In this document: positions 1 through 11,365 of the stretch, piece after piece
Layout: every line of letters begins with the position of its first letter
Numbering within the stretch: the first letter of the stretch is position 1
DNA from: Eurosta solidaginis
Taxonomy: Eukaryota > Arthropoda > Insecta > Diptera > Tephritidae
Direction of reading: 5' to 3'
Assembly (NCBI RefSeq): GCF_040869045.1
Contig: NC_090319.1
Coordinates: 240,367,832-240,431,831 of the forward strand
Length of the DNA stretch: 64,000 nucleotides
Translations under genes and position numbers: made by a program
The notes under the pieces: generated by a model
Database searches by the model: none
Told to the model about the DNA's origin: nothing
The model's input: only the letters and a program-made list of their open reading frames with translations

Positions 1-1000
1 TTTTCGACATCGGTACATAGTTTGCCGACTATGTATTTCAATGTTATTATCAGCAGTAAAACTGAAATAAACTGAGGCGAATATAGCAAATGTGCTGCAA
101 CAAATTCAAACTTGAATTGAGATTCAGTGTTTGGGTTGAGAATGTATGTACACATGTATTAACAAATTTTGTATAAAGTGCTCAGTGCTCTCAAAATCAT
201 GCCATTTGTCTTTGGTGCCCAAGAATTTACGAACCCCCTGCTGCCAAACCGAAACTCAAATTTGAAACTTTTCGGTGGTGGATTTTTCAAGGCATCTACT
301 CCGTGTTTACTTTATCATATTTCTCACCTACATTGTGTTGAGTTGAATCGCTCTGAACCCTGTGTTCCACTCAATTTTCCTATTTTCCCTCATAGCTCCC
401 ATGATGGTGGTGGCGGTGGTGGTAATGATGAACTGATGGCTGGTTGCCTTCCCGGTGCTGGTGATAGCGTGATAGCGGCAGTGTTTTGCATTTCTTTTCC
501 TCCTCATTGTTTAATCACTAGTGAAGCGAAAACAGAGCAACCATAACAGAGCAGCAGAATAGCTCAATAAAAATATAACTGAGACGAGGTTCTCATTGCA
601 TTGCGTTCTCCTGTTGTCATCGTTAGTCGTTATTGTTATAGTTGCAGCCGTTCTGTCGTACATATTCAGTACAGATTTGTATGTAGTGTAGTAGTCGTTG
701 CTGGGAATACAGTGAACATAATCGACGTCAGTCAAAATACAACGTTTTGATGGCGCATTCGTTCGATGGCAACGGTTTGGATTGGAGCAGCTGGCGCGCA
801 CTTTGTTTTATTATCCACTTTATCACCATTTATAGTCGTTGGCAATGTACTTGCGCTTCAACGTTCGATACTCTGATTTTAAAAATGTGCATATTCTAGT
901 TAGCTGCTTTAAAAACAACAATAATGACAGATGCAGCGACTGAAACTTCGATAAAGGCAACAGCGGTTTTACTGGCAGTGGCAGTGGCAGCAGCTAGTTT
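1..1000 (+). promoter_or_regulatory. Ubx upstream region, no exact element identified
   Basis: This is non-coding sequence upstream of the Ubx leader. By position it should hold the proximal promoter. I see no clear TATA box at a convincing distance, which agrees with the TATA-less promoter known for Drosophila Ubx, but I cannot fix the transcription start. An open frame at 169-546 ends in a glycine run and does not resemble a known protein; I treat it as chance. Confidence 0.4.
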
Positions 1001-2116
1001 TATTCGGTGAACATTCCCGCTATCGGATCGGTATCATAAGACATTCGCAAGGCGGAATTCGGTGTAGTGCAGTGCGATAGGTCGAATTGGTATAGTTTTG
1101 AGTTGTGGCAAAGAATCATCACATCCATAGCAAACGTGAAAGAAAAGAGCAGTCACAGCAACAGTCGACGGTCCGACAAGTACTGAATTAGTCAGTCGTT
1201 TAGTAATTCAGTGCTGCCGCAGTGATCGTAATGAAATCGCGGTTTGGTGACTCTAATAAAAATAAATTTAATTTTTATTACTATCGCCATCATAAAGATT
1301 ATTTTGCTTAATAGTGTTGTCGTTCTATACATTTTGCTGATTACGTTTTCATAAGCCGCCGGGATAGTATTTAGCTAAAAGTTGTGTATTTGTATGATTA
1401 AAAAGAATAAAACTCACCTAAACCGGCGAAGGAAAAATAAGGTAAAACAATTTGCTTACAAATATCCACGAATGAATGAAGAACAAAATAAAATGATAGT
1501 GCAATTATAACAGAAAATGTTTGTGAATTAAAACGACGACATAGTATTACGTGAAATTTATTGAATAAAAATATGAGTTGTGAATGTAAAAATAGAAAAT
1601 TTAGCATGTGAGGTGTTTCGATTAATTCCTAGAAGTAAAATTTTTTTGTGCAAAGAAGAAATTGACGAAATTTGAATTTTGTTATTGAAATTTACAAACA
1701 GAAATAGGTATCGAGAAGTAAAGTTTACTTGGTGAAAAGTTTCTGAGAATATGGAATTTTTAAGTGAAACGAAATATACGGAAAATAATCAAAACGACAT
1801 ACATATGTACAAATAAAATAAAAGAACAAAATATAAAACTAAATACCTACTAATTTTTTGTGAAAATTGGTGCGAAGTGCAACATTCTTATGCAAAACTA
1901 CAAGTTAACCGTATATAACTCTCATCTTGCCAAATATATAAGTTACAGACACTGATACTAATTGATATATATAAATATATTCAGAAATATCTGGCCAAAA
2001 ACGAAATCACCACTTCCACCATCTCTAGCCCATTAAACAAAATATTACGAAATACCTTAATACTTTATTTTTAGTGAGATATCACTAAAACCGCCAAAAT
2101 TCTTACTACCAGCAAT
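1001..2116 (+). promoter_or_regulatory. Probable Ubx 5' leader (5' UTR)
   Basis: About 1 kb of AT-rich sequence lies directly before the Ubx start codon and has no splice acceptor obvious to me. Drosophila Ubx has a long leader of roughly 1 kb in the same exon as the start codon, reported to support internal initiation, so this stretch is the likely counterpart. It holds several upstream ATGs; the clearest closed upstream frame is 1231-1311. The exact start of transcription is not visible. The context just before the true start, CAGCAATATG, is acceptable but not a strong fly consensus. Confidence 0.55.
1231..1311 (+). promoter_or_regulatory. Upstream open reading frame in the Ubx leader
   Basis: An ATG at 1231 opens a 26-codon frame closed by TAA at 1309-1311, far upstream of the Ubx start. 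If transcription starts upstream of 1231, scanning ribosomes would meet it first. The peptide is rich in Asn, Lys, Tyr and His and resembles no known product, so any role would be in limiting or rerouting initiation. That it is inside the transcript is inferred from the length of the Drosophila leader. Confidence 0.35.
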
Positions 2117-2840
2117 ATGAATTCATATTTTGAACAGGCTTCGGCGGGCTTTTACGGCCATCCGCATCAAGCCACTGGAATGGCTATGAGCACTGGAGGC
2201 CATCACGATCAGACAGCTACAGCGGCTGCAGCAGCCTACCGTGGCTTTCCCCTCTCATTGGGTATGTCACCCTATGCCAATCACCACTTACAGCGCACCA
2301 CACAGGATTCACCTTACGATGCAAGTATTACTGCAGCTTGTAATAAGATCTACAGTGATGGTGGCTATAAACAGGATTGCCTCAATATTAAAGCTGATTC
2401 TGTGGTTAATGGCTACAAAGATATCTGGAATACCAATGCGAACGGCGCAGGTGGTGGCGGTTCTGGTGGTGGAGGCGGATCTGGCGGCGGATCTAACGGG
2501 TCAAATGCAAATGGACAAAATAGTGCTGCAGGTGGTATGCCAGTACGTCCATCGGCTTGTACACCTGATTCGCGTGTTGGCGGATACTTAGATACATCAG
2601 GTGGTAGTCCGGTCAACCATCGAGGTGGCAGTGGTGGTGCTAGTGGAGGAGCAGGTGGTGGAGTTGTTGGCGGTCAAGGTGGTGCCAGTGGTGTTGGCAA
2701 TGTGGGTGGTGTTGGTGTAGGCGGCGCAGGCACCGCTTGGAACGCAAATTGCACAATATCCGGAGCTGCAGCGGCACAAAGTGCCAGTAGTTTACATCAA
2801 GCCACCAACCACACATTTTACCCGTGGATGGCTATCGCAG
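2117..2840 (+). CDS. Ubx: Ultrabithorax (Ubx), 5' coding exon
   Basis: This exon encodes the first 241 residues plus one base of the next codon of the Hox transcription factor Ubx, which sets posterior thoracic and first abdominal segment identity in insects. Visible features in order: conserved N-terminus MNSYFEQAS; an alanine run near residues 34-40; the FPLSLGMSPYANHHLQR block at 44-60; the KQDCLNIKAD block near 85-94; a Gly/Ser tract at about 110-126; the MPVRPSACTPDSRVGGYLDT block at 141-160; a second Gly-rich tract at 168-203; and the YPWM Extradenticle-contact motif at 235-238. The homeodomain lies in a later exon outside this window. The two glycine tracts differ most from Drosophila, as expected for low-complexity linkers. 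The ATG is chosen by identity with the Drosophila N-terminus. A donor GT follows at 2841. The reading frame is intact. Confidence 0.97.
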
Positions 2841-2846
2841 GTGAGT
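2841..2846 (+). other. Splice donor of Ubx 5' exon
   Basis: The sequence GCAG|GTGAGT matches the proximal ('a') donor of the Drosophila Ubx 5' exon, and it leaves phase 1 after the alanine of YPWMAIA. Read-through meets an in-frame stop five codons past the junction codon (Gly-Glu-Phe-Pro-stop). No second donor is seen about 27 nt downstream, where Drosophila has the 'b' site. Confidence 0.9.
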
Positions 2847-5800
2847 TTCCCTGAACTTTTCTATAATATAAGAAATCAAAAAATTCCTTTCAGCAAGCCT
2901 TATTTCTTTCACTTAAACGATACTTTAAAAAAATCGACGAACCGTTGAAAGCTGACGGGCTTATCAGAAAAGGTTTCCACTTTATGGTTTTAAAGCATTT
3001 TTAAGTTAATTGTGTCTTCTTAGATTTTGTTACAGATACAAAATACCTGTTGGTTGCTCAGAAAATCGAACATTTCTATAGAGTCTTTCAAGTCCAATAG
3101 AGCAAATGGTTATTTGTGAAGGTGACACTTTCATAAGTTCCTACTGTGGCCACTTTTATTCAATCACATCACAGTATTGGTTCCATATCTTAGTTAATAA
3201 TATATCTAATAATTCTCCTGACCAATTCTTAAACCAAGTCTCCATACAACAAGATTATCTACATTTTTACCTTCGATAATCGTAATTATGAACAAATTTT
3301 AGAGATCCCGTTTTTTCCTTAGATCCAGAACAACCTCTAGGGTGTCATCCGTAGAAAGAACCATGAAAAAATTATTAGGTACCGTAGCTACATTCTGGAT
3401 ACGCTTGCCAATGTTGATATGATAGACCAAGTGAGTTTTTTTAGACTAATATGCTGGAAATACATGTTATATTAAAATTATTGAAATTTCTGTAAAATTT
3501 AACAACTTGGTAGACAAATGTGAACACTAGTCCTCAATTTTCAAAATATTTCCGATATATTTTGGAAATTCGAAACAAAACAAGGTGGGTTCAAGCAACA
3601 ACACAATGTTATCTAAGGAACTTGAAGTTGACCTATTCCTACAAATTTCATAACTTGGGAAATTTCGCCTATTAAATTCAATGGGATCTCCTTTACGTTA
3701 ATGTAATAATGTTGTCAATATATTTCATATTGGTCGCCATAATCTGATAATATTTCAAATGCACTAATTTTAATGTTAAACAAGAAAAACAAATAGAATA
3801 GGATAAAAAATAGGATTGAAATAAATATCTCGTACGAATAAAAAAATATTTTTCATCCGGAAATAATAAAATGTGAATTTCCGGACACATCACATATTAA
3901 AATTTTCTATATTTCTCGAAAATTAGGGACAAACTTTCGATTTACTGAGAATTTCTGACATAATCATGATATATTTGATTATTCAAATAAAATGAAAAAA
4001 TAATTAGGCAATTCACAAGACCTCGCATTCGTCGTTTGTGCTATGTTTAATCAAATTTTATGCTGGAAATTATTGAAATAACTTAAAACGTAAGACTTTA
4101 GAACGTATACGACACTGTATTGAACTGCCTAAATATCTTCAAACACAAAAAATTAACTTAATTAAAGGTGTTACAACAGAAGTTATTATTATTTACTTTG
4201 TTTGGGGGCTCGTAAAACCTTACCAATAAAAACTTAATGAAGTTAGTTTTAAAATATATTACATGGAAAAAAGAGTCCATTGTAAACCTTAACAAGTAGC
4301 GCAACTAACAGCTAATCGCTCAAAATTAGCACACACACAAACATCACTAATGGACATATTACGAAAATCTTAAAGGAAACACAAGCTACATTTGATATCT
4401 GTGATAATTTTGGAATATATGTATAGCATTTGGGACACCTTATTTGCAGTAATTAAGAGAAAATGTTTGCTTATATTCAATGATTTAGCTATTTTTTCTA
4501 CATTTATCTATAATATTGATACAGAGATTGAAAGTATATTGAAGCAATGCAACTCTGCTCTTCCTTTTGTTCTTCATTCCACTCCATTCGACTGCCTTCT
4601 TTTACTGCCTTCCACGCTATTCGCAACATAACCTCAATTTAAGCTGGAAAACTATATAGTAAACAATGACAGAGTCTAAGGTATTCAAAATGGTCGAAAT
4701 TATTTAGAAAGATTTTTGTAAAAACAAAAAAATGGAAAACACCAAGAATTTGGCATACCCCGTGCATGTAAAATATTTGGGAAGGGGAATAAATTCAAGC
4801 TTGAGTTTTTTAGTATACAGAACAATATCAACATCTGCTCATCTTTTATAACGTTTTCAAAGTCTGTGAATTGAACGCAGTTGAATTTTAGAAAAAAAGT
4901 TACAAAAATTATTAGAAAAACAGTAAATTCAAAATGTAATTGTAAACTGTTCATAGCCTAGATATCTGCTGAGAGAAAGAAATTGGCTAAAGAATTTCGT
5001 GTCCATGCTTGTAAACGGTAAAAATATGTGCCAATTGCTGGCAGAGAAGTACTTCACTTCTTGTCTCTTACTTTTCCAGAAATTGGTATATTTTATGGTT
5101 CATAGGGAACTATATTTGTTATTTATTTCTTCGAGACAATGATATAACTAGTAAACCAACAAAGGAAAAAGGTTTACTTTTATAAGAAGAAATATTTCAT
5201 CATTTATTCATTTGTAGGATATTTTCTGTTTCACTCATACCCTTTTATGAGCTATCGAAAACTAATATTGTAGCTAAAAAGCCAACAGATGTTAGCTACG
5301 TCAGTTTTAGATAGATTGTTTACGTTGAATTTTAAATTTAAAAAGTGGCTGATAAAAGTACCCTAAAAAGTGGGGTTTTATAAAAATAAGTTTCGAAACG
5401 TGTCCCTGAATATTTAAAATAAATAAATTTATATGGCAAGTACTTAGTAACGATCTTTAAGTTTAAGCGAGATAAAAAAATTTAGTTTACAATTGGATAA
5501 AATAATGGATATTGGTTCGGAGCACTAGATAAGCTGATCGTTCAAGGATCATATAAAAATTTTCTTTGACATTTTTGAGGCCACTGCAATAATTTTTTAT
5601 GCTGAGTTTGAAGGAATGCAGAATTTTCATGTACTCGAGCTTCAAAAATTACTTATGGAGTTTTTTTGAGGAGTTCGAACACAATGAAATTCTTTGTGGT
5701 GGAATGATTACATTTTCCATTAACTTTTAATGGAAAATTGGGAGTAGTTAAATTCCTGAAGAAATCACTACTGCCCTGCTCTGTAAAAACAAGTTGTGTG

Positions 5801-6600
5801 CATTAGTGCTAGTGATGATTAATACTGATTTGATAGTGATGTGCTTTTGGAACCATAAATGCAAAGAAATCCCCCTAGAATTTCGTGTGCAGTATGTATG
5901 TATGTATATGTTCCACAATAAGATAAATAGAAAATAAAGAGGTAAACTAAAAATAGGTTTTAAATAAAATTTCGATCTATACAAAACACACGGATTTCGC
6001 ATTGTACATATATTGTTTCTGATATAAAAATTAACACTTTATTGTTGCATTTATTTTTGGAATAAACTGAAACGAGGGACATCAAAAAGAGTTTTTCACA
6101 AATTTTGCGGCTTGACTATTTATAACTTCCTAATTGGTTGTTTGAGTAGGCATTGAGAACACGTTTGCACCTTTTGTAAATATGGACTAAAGAGGGTAAG
6201 TTTTATTTAAGCTCGGTCCGCTGAAGCCTTTTCTCTCGACTTGGTCTTTTCGTTATACTATGTTTCCACCGAACCCAAAAGCTGTGTTTGCTAAATCTTA
6301 ATGTAATTAACGCTCTTAATCAGAGAACACTTTAAACATAATTATATTCTTTTATCGACGATACCGTATTGCAATGCAAACTAGATTTGAAAAGCTATGG
6401 ATATATCGTAATTAATTTTTCATAAAAAAGTACTCACGGGTGCGAACCGAACTCAAGGCCTAACTAAAATTGTTTTATCATTATTATTGTTATAATAAAT
6501 ATTTGCCTAAATGAAAAATTTATTGAAATAGAATACAATAAGGAAAAAATTTGAAACAACTATCAAAGCTCCTTGTATAGATAAATTTCGGGAACTGCTA
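2847..6600. other. Proximal Ubx intron 1, no repeat or gene recognised
   Basis: About 3.75 kb of AT-rich DNA without recognisable transposon coding sequence, SINE or tandem repeat. Short open frames here (3693-3893, 4392-4631, 4700-4954, 5748-6002) are AT-rich and look like chance. Because it is the longest recognisably repeat-free stretch next to the promoter, it is a candidate for conserved cis-regulatory DNA. I could not identify any specific enhancer. Confidence 0.5.
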
Positions 6601-6601
6601 A

Positions 6602-7262
6602 ATTCCATCATCGGCAACGTTTTGGTCGCCGGTAATCAATTTTTTCCTCGGCTGCAGTACGAAGTGCTTTGGAGATATGCTTCCACATCTGCTGCATTCC
6701 GTCGGGTTGACTTGTGCTCTCAGAAAGCAGGTGTGAGAGTCGAGTTGCAAAAGCAACCTGTTGCGATTGCAGCCTTTCGACGTCTAGCTTTCTTTGTGTT
6801 TTTTGTTCCTTGGTTTTAGCCGCCCAGGGGAGGGCGCGTATTTTGGCAGCGTCGAGCTAATGGTCCGAATCGATAGTTTAGGTCCTCGAATGGTGCGCAC
6901 ATCTAAAACACTGGAGGCATGACGCCCGTCTATCACAACGTGGTCGATATGATTGCGTGTATTTCGTGCCATGTAGCTTGATGTATCATCTTTTTATGCA
7001 TGAATCTGACGCTGGATATGACCATGTTTCGAGCACCGGCAATGCCAATCAGCCTCAGTCCATTAGGAGAGAAGTTTCATTGTGTAGGCTGAACTTTCCG
7101 ACTGTGGGGCCAAAAGCACCTTCTTTGCCCACCCTGGTGTGGTCGCCAAGCACGACTTGTAAATCATGGCGGAGGCAGCGCTCGTATGTGTGTTCTAAAC
7201 GTTCAGAGAAAGCGTCTTTCACCTGACCGTCGGTGCATGGGCGCAGATGAATGATATATTAA
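6602..7262 (-). mobile_element. RTE-like non-LTR retrotransposon fragment (endonuclease region)
   Basis: Read on the minus strand, this encodes broken pieces of the apurinic endonuclease domain and the linker after it. The stretch IDHVVIDGRHASSVLDVRTI at about 6880-6950 nearly repeats one at 63060-63125, and the segment before it matches the GKFSLHNETS region of that other copy. Frameshifts and stops interrupt it throughout. Its start coincides with the STOP-rich NISFICAHAPT-like motif also seen at 62735. It is a dead 5'- and 3'-truncated copy in inverse orientation to the copy at 61975-63600. Assignment to the RTE/BovB clade rests on endonuclease similarity recalled from insect genomes. Confidence 0.75.
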
Positions 7263-10200
7263 ACAATTAAGGAAGGCTAAGTTCGGGTGTAACCGAACAT
7301 TACATACTCAGTTGAGAGCTGTGGGGACAAAGTAAGGGAAAATCACCATGTTGTAAACAGAGCCTAGGGTAACCCTGGAATATGTTTGTATGACATTTGT
7401 ATCAAATGGAAGGTATTAAAGATTATTTTAAGAGGAAGTGGGCCATAGTTCTATAGATGGACGCCATTAAGGGATATCGCCATAAAGGTGGACCAGGCCT
7501 GACTCTAGAATCTGTTTGTACAATATGGGTATCAAATGAAATGTGTTAATAATAATTTTAAAAGGGAGTGAGCCTAAGTTCTATAGGTGGACGCCTTTTC
7601 GAGATATCGCCATAAAGGTGGACCAGGGGTGACTCTAGAATTGGTTTGTACGATATGAGTATCAAGTGAAAGGTGTTAATGAGTATTTTAAGAGGGCGTG
7701 GGCCTTAGTACTATATGTGGATGCCTTTTCGAGATATCGTCATAAAGGTGGACCAGGGCTGACTCTAGAATGCGCTTGTACAATATGGGTATCAAACGAA
7801 AGGTGTTAATAAGTGTTTTAAAAGGGAGTGGGCCTTAGTTCTATGGGTGGACGCCTTTTCGGGATATCGCCATAAACGTGGACCAGGGGTGACTCTAGAA
7901 TTTATTTTGTATGATATGGGTATCCAATGAAAGGTGTTAGTGAGTATTTTAAAAGGGCGTGGGCCTAAGTTCTATAGATGGACGCCTTTTCGAGATATCG
8001 CCATAAAGATGGACCAGGGGTGACTCTAGAATTGGTTTGTACGATATGAGTATCAAGTGAAAGGTGTTAATGAGTATTTTAAGAGGGTGTGGGCCTTAGT
8101 TCTATATGTGGACGCCTTTTCGAGATATCGCCATAAAGGTGGACCAGAGGTGACTCTAGAATTTGTTTGTACTAATGGGTATCAAATGAAAGGTGTTAAT
8201 GATTATTTTAAAAGGAAGTGGGCCTTAGTTCTATAGGTGGACGCCTTTTCGGAATATCGTTATAAAAGTGGACCAGGGTTGACTCTAAAATGCGCTTGTA
8301 CAATATGGGTATCAAACGAAAGGTGTTAATAAGTGTTTTAAAAGGGAGTGGGCCTTAGTTCTATGGGTGGACGCCTTTTCTTGATATCGCCATAAACTTG
8401 GACCAGGGGCGACTCTAGAATGCGTTTGTACAATATGGGTATCAAATGAAATGTGTTAATGAGTATTTTAAAAGTGCGTGGGCCTTAGTTCTATAGGTGG
8501 ACGCCCTTTCGAGATATCTCCATAAAGGTGGACCAGGGGTGACTCTAGAATTTGTTTGTACGATATGGGTATCAAGTGAAAGGTGTTAATGAGTATTTTA
8601 AAAGGGCGTGGGCCTTAGTTCTATAGGTGGCTGCCTTTTCGAGATATCGCCATAAAGGTGGACCAGGGGTGACTCTAGAATTTGTTTGTACGATATGGGT
8701 ATCAAATGAAAGGTGTTAATGAGTATTTTAAAAGGGAGTGGGCCTTAGTTCTATAGGTAGATGCCTTTTCGAGATATCGCCATAGAGGTGGGCCAGGGGT
8801 GACTCTAGAATTTTTTTGTACGATATGGGTATCAAATGAAAGGTGTTAATGAGTATTTTAAAAGGGAGTGGGCCTTAGTTCTATTTGTGGACGCCTTTTC
8901 GAGATATCGCCATAAACGTGGACCAGGGGTGACTCTAGAATGTGTTTGTACGATATGGGTATCAAATTAAAGGTATTAGTGAGGGTTTTAAAATGGAGTG
9001 TGGCCCTTAGTTGTATATGTGAAATATCGACCAAAATGTGGACCAGGGTGATCCAGACCGTCATCGGTCGGGTACCGCTAATTTATTTATATATATAATA
9101 CCACGAACCGTATTCCTTCCAAGATTCCGAGGGCTTTTGATTTCGCCCTGCAAAACTTTTTCATTTTCTTCTACTTAATATGGTAGGTGTCACACTCATT
9201 TTACAAAGTTTTATCTAAAGTTATATTTTGCGTCAATAGACCAATACAATTACCATGTTTCATCCCTTTTTTCGTAGTTGGTATATAATTATGGCTTTTT
9301 TTCATTTTTCGTAATTTTCGATATCGAAAAAGTGGGCGTGGTCATAGTCGGATTTCGGCCATTTTTTACACCAATACAAAGTGAGTTCAGACAAGTACGT
9401 GAACTGAGTTTAGTAAAGATATATCGATTTTTGCTCAAGTTTTCGTGTTAACGGCCGGGCGGAAGGACAGACGGTCGACTGTGTATAAAAACTGGGCGTG
9501 GCTTCAACCGATTTCGCCCTTTTTCACAGAAAACAGTTATCGTCCTAGAATCTAAGCCTCTACCAAATTTCACAAGGATTGGTAAATTTTTGTTCGACTT
9601 ATGGCATTAAAAGTATCCTAGACAAATTAAATGAAAAAGGGCGGAGCCACGCCCATTTTGAAATTTTCTTTTATTTTTGTATTTTGTTGAAACATATCAT
9701 TACTAGAGTTGGATGTTGACATAATTTACTTATATACGGTAAAGATATTAACTTTTATTTTAAAATTTGAATTAAAAAATTTTTTTTTTTAAAGTGGGCG
9801 TGGTCGTTCTCCGATTTTGCAAATTTTTATTAAGCAGACATATAGTAATAAGAGTAACGTTCCTGCCAAATTTCATCATGATATCTTCAACGACTGCCAA
9901 ATTACAGCTTGCAAAACTTCTAAATTACCTTCTTTTAAAAGTGGGCGGTGCCACGTCCATTGTCCAAAACTTTACTAGTTTTCTATTCTGCGTCACAAGT
10001 TCAACTCACCTACCAAGTTTCATCGCTTAATCCGTATTTGGTAATGAATTATCGCACTTTTTCGATTTTTCGAAATTTTCGATATCGAAAAAGTGGACGT
10101 GGTTATTGTCCGATATCGTTCATTTTAAATAGCGATCTGAGATGAGTGTCCAGGAACCTACATACCAAATTTCATCAAGATACCTCGAAATTTACTCAAA

Positions 10201-10385
10201 TTATCGTGTTAACGGACAGACGGACGGACGGACGGACATGGCTCAATCGAATTTTTTTTCGATACTGATGATTTTGATACATGGAAGTCTATATCTATCT
10301 CGATTCCTTTATACCTGTACAACCAACCGTTATCCAATCAAAGTTAATATACTCTGTGAGCTCTGCTCAACTGAGTATAAAAAAA
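7263..10385 (-). mobile_element. DINE-1-like (Helentron-derived) element A with central tandem array
   Basis: The left end has AAGTTCGG..CCGAAC, an imperfect hairpin, followed by ATACTCAGTTGAG. The right end carries the inverse, CTCAACTGAGTAT. Between them lie a 130-bp tandem array (7360-9060), several blocks with 'gtgggcgtgg' and 'ccacgccc' motifs, and a (GGAC)n microsatellite at 10215-10240. This order (13-bp sub-terminal inverted repeats, tetranucleotide microsatellite, central tandem repeats, hairpin near the 3' end) is the known plan of Drosophila DINE-1/INE-1. With the hairpin as 3' end the element is on the minus strand. It has no coding capacity, so movement would need an autonomous Helentron. 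Confidence 0.7.
7360..9060. repeat. 130-bp central tandem array, about 13 units
   Basis: The motif GTGGACCAGG recurs at about 7488, 7618, 7748, 7878, 8009, 8139, 8268, 8398, 8528, 8658, 8788, 8918 and 9048, giving a period of 130 bp. Units share CTAGAAT, ATATGGGTATCAA, AAAGGTGTTAATGAG and GACGCCTTTTCGAGATATCG. They are 85-95 percent alike by eye. The array ends at TCGGGTACCGCTAATTTATT. The same monomer recurs at 15700-15960, 17620-19850, 20570-20900 and, diverged, at 28541-29700. Confidence 0.9.
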
Positions 10386-10995
10386 CGGTAAGAAAATAAC
10401 AAAAGAACTGAAACCCCACATTAGCACCAATCGTAATTTCTTTAACAGCAATCTTTTGTACTTCTGAATATGAAATAGCTGAAACGATTCAAGATAAATA
10501 GTGCTTAACAGGGTTGTCGCAACCGGGGGAAGCAAAAATTCCAACCGGGGGCAATATATGATCACTTTATGTCAATTTAATTCTATTGATCCATCAACTG
10601 TTTTCTAAACTACTTATTGTCATTCACCAGACCATCGCAATGTGGAAATTATTCATATTTCGAAGTGTAAACCGAGCTTAAAGATTTCGTTTCAGAGTCG
10701 ATAATCGACCTTTCAGTAACAGCGGTTTTTATCCGCGACTGTGACTGAGTCAGAACAAATGCCAAGGTAATGGGCGCTCTTAGAGAACACAATTTTTGTT
10801 GATATGTTGCAAACATGTTTCTATTATTTATTTTATTTATTTATTAACATATAAATGTTTATCCTGACACAACAATTTAAATCAAAATTTAATTTAGTGA
10901 TAAAAATTTTGTATTATGACCGGCGAGTTCAGCCAACTGATAAATGAATAATTAATCTTAAAGTTTAAGGAAAAGGACTTCTTAAATAATTTTTA
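10386..10995. other. Intronic spacer, nothing recognised
   Basis: About 600 bp of AT-rich sequence between the DINE-like element and a SINE. A short repeated CAACCGGGGG occurs at 10520-10555. No gene or known repeat is seen. Confidence 0.4.
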
Positions 10996-11365
10996 CACTT
11001 TACAATGACGGCCACCGTGGTGTGGTGGTAGCGCGATCCGCCTATCACACCGTATGTCCTGTGTTCAACTCCCGGGCAAAGAAACATCAAAATTTTAGAA
11101 ATAAGGTTTTTCAATTAGAAGAAAATTTTTCTAAGCGGGGTCGCCCCTCGGCAGTGACTGGCAAGTGCTCCGAGTGTATTTCTGCCATGAAAAGCTCTCA
11201 GTGAAAACTCATCTGCCTTGCAGATGCCGTTCGGAGTCGGCATAAAACATGTAGGTCCCGTCCGGCCAATTTGTAGGGAAAATCAAGAGGAGCACGACGC
11301 AAATTGGAAGAGAAGCTCGGCCTTAGATCTCTTCGGAGGTTATCGCGCCTTACATTTATTTTTTG
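10996..11365 (+). mobile_element. tRNA-derived SINE, copy 1
   Basis: The 5' part has an A-box-like GTGGTGTGGTGGTAGCGCG and a B-box-like GTGTTCAACTCCCGG at tRNA spacing, followed by a body with GCCCCTCGGCAGTG, CTGCCATGAAAAGCTCTCAG, CTGCCTTGCAGATGCCGTTC and GGAAGAGAAGCTCGGCC, and a TTACATTTATTTTTT-type 3' end. This is the layout of a Pol III SINE. Another near-full copy is at 22443-22801, with fragments at 36600-36900 and 38019-38172. It encodes no protein. Confidence 0.85.

Noticed and set aside
169..546. 125-codon open frame upstream of Ubx
   Set aside because: Ends in a glycine run from GGT repeats, no known family, no splice or start context; more likely promoter-region DNA.
2241..2616. 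Other open frames over Ubx exon 1 on both strands
   Set aside because: Shadows of the GC-rich, glycine-coding Ubx exon.
7360..9060. CRISPR-like repeat-spacer array
   Set aside because: Units are contiguous 130-bp monomers without unique spacers, in animal DNA.
10996..11070. Functional tRNA gene
   Set aside because: A and B boxes are degenerate and are followed by a SINE body; three further copies exist in the window.
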